Source of the DNA: Chlorobiota bacterium
GTDB taxonomy: Bacteria > Bacteroidota > Ignavibacteria > OLB7
Length of the DNA stretch: 64,000 bases
Assembly (NCBI GenBank): GCA_016700335.1
Contig: CP065014.1
Span: 124,001-188,000, forward strand
Direction of reading: 5' to 3'
Both the position numbers and the translations under genes were made by a program. Position 1 is the first letter of the stretch; each line of letters begins with the position of its first letter. Shown one piece after another: positions 27,614 to 36,151 of this stretch. Below the pieces are notes generated by a model. The model did no database searches and was not told where the DNA came from. It saw only the letters and a list, made by a program, of their open reading frames with translations.

Positions 27614-28882
27614 TTATATTTCATCATATAAAAGATTAATTGAATCAAAATTTCTAATATTTTTAGTTGGCGAAAAAAATAGGATTAAAAATGCTGTAAA
27701 TCCACCTGTGGCACAAAAAAACATTGTTGGTTGGATACCAATATAATCTGCAAGAAAGCCTGCAATAAGAGCACCAAATGGTGCTAACCCAACTTCAAAA
27801 AGTTGCATTGCTGAATTCATTCTCCCCAACATATTATCTGGGGTAATAATTTGCCTTATAGTAGTATCATTAATGAAATATATAACAAGAAAACAGTCTC
27901 CAAGCTGAGATAACGATAACATAACTATTGCAAATGTTTTTCCAAAATAACCTGCTAATGGAATGCACAACATTGAACAAGCAATCAAAAATGATGCAAT
28001 AAGCATTGTTTTACCAACTCCAAATTTTTTAGTAATCCTGTTTGCAAACATTGATCCAAAAATAGAACTCACTCCTCCAATTGAAATAATCAAACCAAGA
28101 ATACCAATATTTATATTTAATACCCTTATTGCATAAAGAGAGTACAAAGTTCCAAAGAATCCGAAAAAAAATGAAATTCCTCCAACAGCAAATGCTGATG
28201 AAAGCAAAATCTTATTTTTAAATACGAATTTGATTCCTTGAGTTATCTCATCAAATACTTTGATGTTAGTAGTACTTTGATTTGAAATTGAAGACTCTTC
28301 TTTCTTGTTGATTAGAAGTAGGCTAAATGCAGATACAAGAAATGATATTGAATCAAATATTATTGCAAAGGGTGCAGTTATTGCTACAATTAATACTCCA
28401 GCAATTCCAGGACCAGAAACTTCAGCAATAGAATTACTTAATGAAATTTTTGCGTTAGCTGAAACTAAATTTTTACGTTCAATTAATGTAGGCAAGTATG
28501 ACCTGTAAGCTACATTAAAAAATACACCACAAATACTTGAAAGAACAGTAACAAAATAGAGTTGAAACAATGTTAATTGATTATAATGAAATGCAATAGG
28601 AATTGTTAAAAGCACTAAACATCTAACAATATCAGTTGTAATTAACATTGGTTTTCTTTTGAATTTATCTACTAGTACACCAGCGAACAAGCCAAACAAT
28701 ACACTTGGCAACGAACCAATAGCAGATATAAACCCCATTTGCTTTGCGCTAACACCAAGTGTTACAAGTGCAACTATTGGTAATCCTGTGCGTGTTATTC
28801 TCGAACCAAATTCTGAAAATGTTTGCCCAGACCATAGTTTAACAAAATCAAGATTTTGCCAGAGTGAATTTTCTTTTTGCAT
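27614..28882 (-). CDS. Major facilitator superfamily exporter
   Basis: A 422-residue polytopic membrane protein with about 12 hydrophobic helices. Family marks are FVKLWSGQTFSEFGSRI at the N-terminus and GVLVDKFKRKPMLI between helices 2 and 3, the MFS loop motif. It resembles the MFS_3 (EntS-like/drug efflux) branch, members of which export siderophores or drugs. Substrate cannot be told from sequence or neighbours. It is divergent from argS, with 260 bases between them. Confidence 0.85.
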   Translation of the reverse strand: MQKENSLWQNLDFVKLWSGQTFSEFGSRITRTGLPIVALVTLGVSAKQMGFISAIGSLPSVLFGLFAGVLVDKFKRKPMLITTDIVRCLVLLTIPIAFHYNQLTLFQLYFVTVLSSICGVFFNVAYRSYLPTLIERKNLVSANAKISLSNSIAEVSGPGIAGVLIVAITAPFAIIFDSISFLVSAFSLLLINKKEESSISNQSTTNIKVFDEITQGIKFVFKNKILLSSAFAVGGISFFFGFFGTLYSLYAIRVLNINIGILGLIISIGGVSSIFGSMFANRITKKFGVGKTMLIASFLIACSMLCIPLAGYFGKTFAIVMLSLSQLGDCFLVIYFINDTTIRQIITPDNMLGRMNSAMQLFEVGLAPFGALIAGFLADYIGIQPTMFFCATGGFTAFLILFFSPTKNIRNFDSINLLYDEI

Positions 28883-29142
28883 TTATAAATAAATCAAATT
28901 ATTAACTAAATAATATAACTAAATCTGAATGTAATTAATGATGAATAATCTATAATAAATTCAAACGTATAAGATTGATTCTACAAAAAATATTTTTAAA
29001 TTGGTAATAAATTGATAAAGTCATTTTGAGAATTATCGATTATAAAAATGAGTTCAAATTTATCAATGCAAAAATAGTTCTTTAATTCACTGGGGTTGCA
29101 ACTTTCAGTTTACTTATTTTCGCAGTTCAAATTATACCAAAG
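28883..29142. other. Divergent intergenic region between MFS gene and argS
   Basis: 260 bases of AT-rich DNA that must hold the promoters of both genes. I see no clear operator, riboswitch or T-box-like structure. Confidence 0.4.
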
Positions 29143-30789
29143 ATGAAAAATTACTTAATTAAAATTTTAAATGAAGCAATATTAAAAATTGGTTCTACAG
29201 AAAATATTCTTATCACTTTAGAGTCTCCAAGACAAATTGAACATGGAGATTTAGCAACAAATATAGCAATGAATTTAGCAAAACCATTGAGAAAAAATCC
29301 TCGTGCAATTGCTGAAGAAATTCTTCTTAACCTAAACTATGATAATTCTTTAATCTCTTCAATTGAAATTGCTGGTGCTGGATTTATCAATTTTAAGTTT
29401 ACAGATAAATTTTTTCAAATTAAATTATCTGAAATAATTGCCAAAGGAGATGAGTATGGAAAATCAAATATTGGAAATGATATGAAAACAAATGTTGAAT
29501 ATGTAAGTGCTAACCCTACTGGTCCGCTTCATACTGGGCATGCAATTGGAGCAGCACTTGGTGATACAATTGCAAATTTGCTTGAATGGACGGGTTATAA
29601 AGTTACTAGAGAATATTATTTTAATAATGCTGGTAACCAAATGAGGAAACTTGCCTTATCAGTTCAAGCTAAATACCTAGAATTACTTGGGTTGCAATTT
29701 AATTGGAAAGAAGAATACTATCAAGGGGAATATATTATTGACATTGCAAAAGAGTTTTTAAAGATAAATGGTGATGGATTTTTTGAAGAGAACGAAGCTA
29801 ACTTAGATTCATTTAGATTCTTTGCTGAAAAATATAATTTCGATAGAATTATTGAAACACTAAAAGCATTTAATGTTAATCATGAAGTATTTTACAATGA
29901 AGATACATTGTATTCTGAAGGAAAAATTAAAGAAACAATTGATGACTTAACAATAATTGGAATGACATATGAAAAAGATGGAGCTTTATGGCTCACATTC
30001 AAAGAAGAAGGACAAAATGATAGGGTAATTGTAAAATCAACTGGAGAACCAACTTATAGGCTTCCTGATATAGCATATCATGTAGAGAAATTTAAAAGAG
30101 GATATGAATATATAATTGATGTATTTGGAGCTGATCATATTGCTACTGCTCAAGATGTTAAAAAAGCTATTAAAATGTTAGGGTATGATGATGATAAAGT
30201 GAAGATTGTTATGAATCAAATGGCAACATTTATTGAAGGTGGAGAAGAAGTTAAATTCTCGAAACGTAGCGGAAAATCATTAACACTCGATACAATGATA
30301 GAAGAATTTACAGCTGATGTTGTTAGATATTTTTTTGTGATGAGAGGTGTTAATACTCACTTAACTTTTGATATTGATTTAGCTCGAGAACAATCAGATA
30401 AAAACCCATTGTTCTACTTGCAATATGCTCATGCAAGGGTTTCAAGTGTTTTAAGGCATTCGGATGAACTAGATTATAAAATAGATTTAAAAGCAGATTT
30501 ATCTTGTTTAAAGGAAGTTGAAGAAATTGATTTGATTAAGGAATTAATAATATTTCCAGAAATTATTCAAAGAGCTTCAAGAGAATTAGAGCCTCAAATT
30601 TTAAGTGAACATCTAAGAAACATTGCCTCTTCTTATCATAAATTTTACAGAGAATGCAGAATAATTAAATCAGAAGAAAATATTAGAGCTGCAAGATTGT
30701 TGTTATGCATAAGTACAAAAATTGCATTATCAAATGGTTTGAAAATTTTAGGAGTTAGTGCACCAGATAGTATGTATAAAAATAATTAA
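29143..30789 (+). CDS. argS: Arginyl-tRNA synthetase
   Basis: Charges tRNA-Arg in the cytoplasm. The 548 residues contain the N-terminal tRNA D-loop-recognition domain, the HIGH-type signature HTGH (130-133) within SANPTGPLHTGH, FGADHIATAQDV, and KFSKRSG near 371 in place of KMSKS, as is usual for ArgRS. The DALR anticodon-binding domain closes the protein (LQYAHARVSSVLRH onward). Confidence 0.97.
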   Translation: MKNYLIKILNEAILKIGSTENILITLESPRQIEHGDLATNIAMNLAKPLRKNPRAIAEEILLNLNYDNSLISSIEIAGAGFINFKFTDKFFQIKLSEIIAKGDEYGKSNIGNDMKTNVEYVSANPTGPLHTGHAIGAALGDTIANLLEWTGYKVTREYYFNNAGNQMRKLALSVQAKYLELLGLQFNWKEEYYQGEYIIDIAKEFLKINGDGFFEENEANLDSFRFFAEKYNFDRIIETLKAFNVNHEVFYNEDTLYSEGKIKETIDDLTIIGMTYEKDGALWLTFKEEGQNDRVIVKSTGEPTYRLPDIAYHVEKFKRGYEYIIDVFGADHIATAQDVKKAIKMLGYDDDKVKIVMNQMATFIEGGEEVKFSKRSGKSLTLDTMIEEFTADVVRYFFVMRGVNTHLTFDIDLAREQSDKNPLFYLQYAHARVSSVLRHSDELDYKIDLKADLSCLKEVEEIDLIKELIIFPEIIQRASRELEPQILSEHLRNIASSYHKFYRECRIIKSEENIRAARLLLCISTKIALSNGLKILGVSAPDSMYKNN

Positions 30790-30828
30790 AGTAAAGATTG
30801 ATTTAATAATTGAAAACTTAAAATTTGA

Positions 30829-31350
30829 ATGGATAAAAAAAACATATCTAAAATATTAGTAATTGGAATAATTGGGCTTGGGGTAATAGTATCATTACTA
30901 GTAAATAACTTTCTTGTAGGAGCAAAGGGAACTCAATCTGAAATGAATGAAATTGATTGTTATTCTTTAGCTGAAACTTCATTTGAATTTCAAGGTAATG
31001 TTATTAAAGTTTCAGAAGAACAAACTTGCAAACTAATTAAAATGATTACTGAAATGAAACCAGTTAATGAAAATTATTCAAGTGAAAAAGATGACCCTTG
31101 GCATTATTATGGAAGGTTAAGAATTAGACCAAAAAATTCAGTTTGGTTTTTAATCTTTATTGCAAAAAAAAGTAAAAACTACAAGCCAATTTTTTCCTTA
31201 CAACGAAGACGTGGCTCTGGCTGGGGGGTTGTAGGTCAGTTTGATGCCGAACCTATATTGAAGGAGTTAGGTCTGTTTGATAAAATTGATAAAAATAAAC
31301 TTGAATCAAATGAAGCCCTAACCCCAACTGATTATACAACTGAGTTTTAA
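30829..31350 (+). CDS. Uncharacterised membrane-anchored protein
   Basis: I do not recognise this 173-residue protein. An N-terminal hydrophobic segment (about 8-29) follows a basic start (MDKKNISK) and would anchor it to the membrane or act as an uncleaved signal. The remaining 140 residues are globular and contain DPWHYYGRLRI and a basic QRRRGSGWG turn. It lies between argS and the LolD-like gene with gaps of 39 and 25 bases, so it is probably co-transcribed with both; no function is implied. Confidence 0.7.
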   Translation: MDKKNISKILVIGIIGLGVIVSLLVNNFLVGAKGTQSEMNEIDCYSLAETSFEFQGNVIKVSEEQTCKLIKMITEMKPVNENYSSEKDDPWHYYGRLRIRPKNSVWFLIFIAKKSKNYKPIFSLQRRRGSGWGVVGQFDAEPILKELGLFDKIDKNKLESNEALTPTDYTTEF

Positions 31351-31375
31351 ATTATTATTTTCTTATTAATGTATT

Positions 31376-32056
31376 ATGAACGAGATTTTAAAGCTTAAAA
31401 ACGTAATTAAAAATTTTACATTAGATGGAAAATTAATTCCAGTTTTACGTGAAATTAACCTTGAAGTTTTTGAGGGAGAGTTAATTGCAATTATTGGTAC
31501 ATCTGGTGCTGGTAAAAGTACTTTGCTTAATATTATAGGGGGATTAGATGAGGCTACTAGTGGAGATGTTGAAGTATGCTCAACTAGAATTGATAAGTTA
31601 TCTAATAATGAAATTGCAAAATTTAGAAACAAAAACATAGGTTTTGTTTTTCAATTCCACCACCTATTGCCAGAGTTTACTGCAGTTGAAAATGTGGCAA
31701 TTCCTTTAATGATCCGTGGAATTCCAAAATCGGAATCAATTGTAAAATCGTTAGTGTACCTTGATTTAGTTGGATTAAAGGATCGAGCAAATCATAAGCC
31801 AAATGAGCTCTCAGGTGGTGAACAACAGCGAGTGGCTGTTGCTAGAGCTTTATCACCAGAGCCAAAAATTATACTTGCAGATGAACCTTCGGGGAATTTA
31901 GATAGTGAAAATAGCAATAACTTACATGAACTTTTAAGGAAAATTTGTAAAGAGAATAAACAGACTGTAATAGTAGTTACACATAATTCAGAACTTGCTG
32001 GATTAGCTGATAGAGTGTTAAAAATTGTGGATGGAAAATTTGAAAAACTAAATTGA
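31376..32056 (+). CDS. LolD-like ABC transporter ATPase
   Basis: ATP-binding subunit of 226 residues in the MacB/LolD family, which powers lipoprotein release or macrolide/FtsX-type mechanotransmission. Walker A is GTSGAGKST near residue 42, the Q-loop is in FQFHHLLPEFTA, the signature is LSGGEQQRVAVARAL and Walker B is IILADEPSGNLD, followed by the switch His in VVTHN. The phrase FHHLLPEF is characteristic of LolD. No permease (LolC/E) gene flanks it in this window. Confidence 0.88.
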   Translation: MNEILKLKNVIKNFTLDGKLIPVLREINLEVFEGELIAIIGTSGAGKSTLLNIIGGLDEATSGDVEVCSTRIDKLSNNEIAKFRNKNIGFVFQFHHLLPEFTAVENVAIPLMIRGIPKSESIVKSLVYLDLVGLKDRANHKPNELSGGEQQRVAVARALSPEPKIILADEPSGNLDSENSNNLHELLRKICKENKQTVIVVTHNSELAGLADRVLKIVDGKFEKLN

Positions 32057-32203
32057 TAAATTATTTTAATTATCGATTTAGTTAAAAATAATAGTTGTAA
32101 AATTAATGTTAAAACTAAACTTAAATAAATTTCTAAATCGTCGTTAGTAATAATTCAATAGTATTTGGTAAGTTAATTTTTATTTTTTAAATATATATAC
32201 AAG

Positions 32204-33334
32204 ATGAAATTTAGTCTATGTAATTTTCTCACAGTTTTAATTCTTTTAAATGTTTTAACTAGCTGTGCCCAATCTTCCAAACAAAAAATTGAAAATCTAA
32301 ACGAAGGTCATATAACTGAATCTGCTTTAAACGAAAACATTGTAACAGAAATTGACACTAACTGGACTACAAAAATCTTAAAACCTGATACAGTTTGGAA
32401 AAGATTACTAACACCGCAACAGTTTTATATAACCCGTGAACAGGGAACAGAAAGACCATTTACAAGTGAATATTATAAAAATCATGATAAAGGAATTTAT
32501 TTGTGTGTATGTTGTAATAACCCATTATTCAGCTCTGAAACTAAATTTGAATCGGGAACAGGTTGGCCCAGTTATTTTAAGCCATACTCTACCAAAAGTA
32601 TAAATACATCTCAAGATGATTCACAAGGAATGTCAAGAAACGAAATTCATTGTCAAAGGTGTGAAGCTCATTTGGGTCATGTATTTGATGATGGACCAAA
32701 ACCAACAGGTTTAAGATATTGTATAGATGGAGTTGCACTTTTATTTCAGAAAGGAGATGTTAGAATAAAAGTTAATGAAGTTATATCATCAAAACAAAAC
32801 AAAGAATTAAGTAAAGCTGTTTTCTCAGAAGGATGTTTTTGGTGTGCTGAAGCAGTGTTTGAAAAGATTAAAGGTGTTATTGAAGTAACTTCTGGTTATT
32901 CAGGTGGTGATGAAAAGAATCCAACTTATGAGCAAGTAGGTCAAGGTGAAACTGGCCATGCTGAATCAATAGAAGTTCTTTATAATCCTTCTATTGTAAC
33001 TTACAAATCTTTATTAAAGGTATTTTTTAATTCTCAAGACCCAACTCAAGTGAATGGTCAAGGTCCTGATATGGGTTCTCAATATAGATCTATTGCTTTT
33101 TACAAGAATGATTTAGAAAAAAATGAAATAGAAAGTTACATCAAAGATTTAAATAAATCTGGGAAGTATAGCAAGCCAATTTCAACTCAAGTAAATCAAT
33201 TTAAATATTTTTGGAAAGCAGAGGATTATCATCAAGATTATGTTAAAAATCATCCAGAAAATTCATATGTAAAGCATGAATCAATACCAAGATTAAATAA
33301 GGCTATAAGAGAATTTCCAGAATTGTTAAAATAA
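32204..33334 (+). CDS. Exported MsrB-MsrA methionine sulfoxide reductase fusion
   Basis: Repairs oxidised methionine in envelope proteins. A lipoprotein signal (LTSC, Cys21) is followed by a linker to about residue 64, then MsrB (about 65-185) and MsrA (about 200-350). MsrB has zinc pairs CVCC and CQRC and the catalytic Cys in RYCIDG; MsrA has GCFWCAEAVFE with the catalytic Cys, and GHAESI. The B-then-A order is the reverse of the well-known PilB/MsrAB arrangement of Neisseria. With 376 residues both halves look intact. The reductant, normally a thioredoxin-like protein, is not encoded adjacent. Confidence 0.93.
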   Translation: MKFSLCNFLTVLILLNVLTSCAQSSKQKIENLNEGHITESALNENIVTEIDTNWTTKILKPDTVWKRLLTPQQFYITREQGTERPFTSEYYKNHDKGIYLCVCCNNPLFSSETKFESGTGWPSYFKPYSTKSINTSQDDSQGMSRNEIHCQRCEAHLGHVFDDGPKPTGLRYCIDGVALLFQKGDVRIKVNEVISSKQNKELSKAVFSEGCFWCAEAVFEKIKGVIEVTSGYSGGDEKNPTYEQVGQGETGHAESIEVLYNPSIVTYKSLLKVFFNSQDPTQVNGQGPDMGSQYRSIAFYKNDLEKNEIESYIKDLNKSGKYSKPISTQVNQFKYFWKAEDYHQDYVKNHPENSYVKHESIPRLNKAIREFPELLK

Positions 33335-33361
33335 ATTCTATAAGTTGTATATCATAATTAG

Positions 33362-33406
33362 AAAAAGCCAAAATTGAAATTAATTTTCAAGTTTGGCTTT
33401 TTATAT
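33362..33406. terminator. Bidirectional terminator between msrBA and the EthD-like gene
   Basis: Perfect 11-bp stem (AAAAAGCCAAA at 33362-33372 with TTTGGCTTTTT at 33392-33402); inside it TTGAAA/TTTCAA extends the pairing. The A and T runs inside the arms let it work on both strands between convergent genes. Confidence 0.8.
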
Positions 33407-33428
33407 TGCTTGTATTAGAATTATTTGT

Positions 33429-33728
33429 TTATTCAAATTCACCGTGAACCATAGTAACAAATTTTCCTGCAAAGCCCATTACGTCTTTCCCAGCGGCTTT
33501 ATTTTCATCTGATTGCATCGCAATTTTAAATGAATCTTTATCTGCAAAAATCATATCTGCAATTAAATAATATGGAGCATCAGGAGTAAATGCTCTTATA
33601 TTCTTACACACTTTTAAATCAATCAAACCCGGCACTTTTCTCATTAGCGGAGCATGAATTTCATTGTAATGTTTATCAAATGCCTCAACGTCTTCTGGTT
33701 TTGTAAATAATGCTACTAATTTATACAT
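33429..33728 (-). CDS. EthD-family protein
   Basis: A 99-residue single-domain dimeric alpha+beta-barrel protein. Family marks are KPEDVEAFDKHYNEIHAPL, with the conserved His-type face, and VPGLIDLKVCKN. EthD proteins often act in degradation of ethers or aromatic compounds, but most homologues have no known reaction. It lies 58 bases downstream of queE on the same strand; no metabolic partner is evident. Confidence 0.85.
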   Translation of the reverse strand: MYKLVALFTKPEDVEAFDKHYNEIHAPLMRKVPGLIDLKVCKNIRAFTPDAPYYLIADMIFADKDSFKIAMQSDENKAAGKDVMGFAGKFVTMVHGEFE

Positions 33729-33786
33729 TTTTAAATTTTAAATTTATATTGATAGAATTAAATTTTATAATAATATTGGAATTCTG

Positions 33787-34461
33787 TTATACTCCACGAG
33801 TTTCTGGATGCCAAATAAATTTATGCATTTGGAGTTGAAACCTAACATTCAAACCATCATTAAGAATTGCATTTACTAATTCAACTGGTTCAATTTTACC
33901 AAACACAGGGGATATTAAAACTGATTTTACTTTTTCAATTAAGCTGTAATTTATAATCAATTCTTTTGACCATTCATAATCAACAATAGAAGAACATACA
34001 AATTTAACTTCATCATTCTTACTGAGAAAATTAATATTTTCTAAAAAATTCTTCTTCATCATTAAAGAATCTGGTGTTTTCAAATCCATAATTTTAATAA
34101 TCCTTTTATCGCAATTTGAAATGTTAATATGACCACCAGTTTCTACGGCAACTTCATAACCTTCATCTAAAAGTTCGTTCATTAAAACATAAACTTCTGA
34201 CTGTTCTAATGGTTCGCCTCCAGTAAATTCTACAAACTTTATATTATACTTCATAATTTCATTTTTAATAAAATCAAAACTTTTCCATTCACCACCAATT
34301 CTATGATCTAAAGCATAAGGGGTATCGCAATATGAGCATCTTAACCCACAACCTTGCAACCTAATAAAAAAACATGGCAACCCAGCACGAGTTCCTTCCC
34401 CTTGAATTGAAACGAAGAGTTCATTAATTTTTAGATGCCTAGGTTTCAATGGAACAATCAT
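33787..34461 (-). CDS. queE: 7-carboxy-7-deazaguanine synthase (radical SAM)
   Basis: Radical SAM enzyme that converts 6-carboxytetrahydropterin to 7-carboxy-7-deazaguanine in queuosine synthesis. The 224 residues carry the CX3CX2C iron-sulfur motif (Cys38, Cys42, Cys45 in GCGLRCSYCDT), the upstream VSIQGEGTRAGLPCFFIRLQG loop and EFTGGEPL for SAM binding. Other que genes are not nearby. No preQ1-type riboswitch was seen upstream. Confidence 0.92.
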   Translation of the reverse strand: MIVPLKPRHLKINELFVSIQGEGTRAGLPCFFIRLQGCGLRCSYCDTPYALDHRIGGEWKSFDFIKNEIMKYNIKFVEFTGGEPLEQSEVYVLMNELLDEGYEVAVETGGHINISNCDKRIIKIMDLKTPDSLMMKKNFLENINFLSKNDEVKFVCSSIVDYEWSKELIINYSLIEKVKSVLISPVFGKIEPVELVNAILNDGLNVRFQLQMHKFIWHPETRGV

Positions 34462-34500
34462 ACTTTATAAATTTTTATTAGATCTTAGTAAAAGAAATTT

Positions 34501-34530
34501 AATTTGAATTTGATATTAAATTCAAATTTT
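34501..34530 (-). terminator. Weak AT-only hairpin after rnhA
   Basis: Perfect 11-bp inverted repeat (AATTTGAATTT at 34501-34511, AAATTCAAATT at 34518-34528) with a 6-base loop, 87 bases downstream of the rnhA stop; on the minus strand it runs into AAATTTCTTTT. Low GC makes its role uncertain. Confidence 0.3.
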
Positions 34531-34616
34531 AGAAGTGATAGTTTAACGAAAAATAAATTAATTTATATATAAAAAAGTAATCTCACGAATTAAACCAAAT
34601 AGTTATAAAACAAACA

Positions 34617-35114
34617 TTATGTATTAACAATATTCATACCTTTATCAATAATTAAATTATCCAAATTGTAAGATTTAACCGCAAGAATATCGCACCTTTC
34701 ATTTAATAAATTTGATGAATGACCTTTCACCCAATTAAATTTCACGTTATGAATTTCAAGAAGATCAGCTAATTGAACCCATAAGTCTTTATTCAAAACT
34801 GGCTTCCTATCTGCCTTACACCATCCTCTTGCTTGCCAATTTACTAACCATTTCTCCTCAATAGCTGAAACTACATATTTTGAATCAGAATAAACTGAAA
34901 CATCACATGGGAATTTTAATTTCTTTAGAGCAACAATTACTGCTGTTAATTCCATGCGATTATTAGTAGTGAGAACAAAACCTTGAGAGATTTCAATTTC
35001 TCTATTTTCATACGTTATAATTGCTCCATATCCACCTTTGCCAGGATTTCCAGAACAAGCACCATCAGTATAAATCTTTACGTGTTTTCTTTCAGAATTA
35101 ATTTTTTTAGACAT
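34617..35114 (-). CDS. rnhA: Ribonuclease HI
   Basis: Cleaves the RNA strand of RNA-DNA hybrids. At 165 residues it is the usual length, with the active-site set Asp17 (IYTDGACSGNPG), Glu55 (NNRMELTAV), Asp77 (VYSDSKYV) and a final Asp in NERCDILA. The basic handle segment WKARGW-like NWQARGWCKAD is present. It is 15 bases downstream of the pyrK-like gene and probably in one transcript with it. Confidence 0.96.
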   Translation of the reverse strand: MSKKINSERKHVKIYTDGACSGNPGKGGYGAIITYENREIEISQGFVLTTNNRMELTAVIVALKKLKFPCDVSVYSDSKYVVSAIEEKWLVNWQARGWCKADRKPVLNKDLWVQLADLLEIHNVKFNWVKGHSSNLLNERCDILAVKSYNLDNLIIDKGMNIVNT

Positions 35115-35129
35115 ATTAAAAATACTAAA

Positions 35130-35921
35130 CTAATGTGCCCCAGTTAAAAGTGATTCCATATTAATATCTTTAAAATTATAGTTTGGTCCTTGTGTACAAA
35201 CCAAAGAATATCTTTTTTCACCTTTCGTCATTTCAACAGGACAACCTTGACAAATACCTATACCACAAGCCATTTGACATTCAAGAGATACTTCAATCTC
35301 AATATTATTTAATAAGCAATAATTCCCTAGTGCCATTATCATTCTATTTGGTCCACAAGAAAATACTTTTACTACTCCCAAATCATTTTCATTTAAATAC
35401 TTGTTCAGAGTAAAAACAACATTTCCTTTAATTCCAATAGAACCATCATCTGTACAATAAACAGGATTTAAAAGTCTTCCATCGTTTATTAGCATATCTT
35501 CAGTTCTAGCACCATGAATATTTACTATTTTTTTTTCATTAGCAATTATTGATTTTGCTGTAATAGGCATTGGAGCTATACCCAAACCACCACTTACTAA
35601 AATCCCTGTTTCGAAAGTGGAACTTGTATTGAATGGTACCCCAAGTAAGCCTATAACATCAATTGAATCTCCAATTTTTTTATTTGAAAGAATTTTTGAA
35701 CCTTTACCAACAACATTAAAAATAATCTCTACATCATTATCATAAATATTATGCAGACTATATGCTCTTCGTAATAATGGATCATTTGATTCATCAACTT
35801 TAATGTTAAGGAACTGACCAGGAAGTGATTTGCTTGAAATGATTGGTGAATAAAAACGAAGAACAAAAACGTTACTTCTTATTTGTTTTATATAAGTTAC
35901 TTTACTATTTTCTTGATGCAT
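35130..35921 (-). CDS. pyrK: PyrK-like FAD/2Fe-2S electron-transfer subunit
   Basis: Iron-sulfur flavoprotein reductase of 263 residues. A ferredoxin-reductase FAD domain (about 1-100; LLRRAYSLHN) is followed by an NAD-binding domain (GGLGIAPM, GARTEDML, FSCGPNRMI) and a C-terminal 2Fe-2S cluster (CQMACGIGICQGC near 213-226, last Cys in LVCTQGP). In this family the subunit passes electrons between NAD and dihydroorotate dehydrogenase B. The catalytic partner pyrD is not in the window, so a different oxidoreductase partner cannot be excluded. Confidence 0.85.
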   Translation of the reverse strand: MHQENSKVTYIKQIRSNVFVLRFYSPIISSKSLPGQFLNIKVDESNDPLLRRAYSLHNIYDNDVEIIFNVVGKGSKILSNKKIGDSIDVIGLLGVPFNTSSTFETGILVSGGLGIAPMPITAKSIIANEKKIVNIHGARTEDMLINDGRLLNPVYCTDDGSIGIKGNVVFTLNKYLNENDLGVVKVFSCGPNRMIMALGNYCLLNNIEIEVSLECQMACGIGICQGCPVEMTKGEKRYSLVCTQGPNYNFKDINMESLLTGAH

Positions 35922-36151
35922 TCTTTAATATTTAATTTTTCAAAGATAAGGAGTTTGGTTAGGTTATAATTAAAAGTAAAATTCTTAAAAAACAATTAAA
36001 ATTTTTAAGTTAAAAACTAAAATAAAATTTAATCTAAATTAGATTCTAAAAGATAATATTATTTAAAGAAATCATTAAATTATAATTGAATTGTTTTATC
36101 TAAATTAGCTTGTTAAATATGATCTAAAACTTAAAGTCAAAAATAAAACAT

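Noticed and set aside
34462..34616. Possible preQ1 riboswitch in front of queE
   Set aside because: Only an AT-only hairpin is seen; the conserved preQ1 aptamer bases and pseudoknot are absent.
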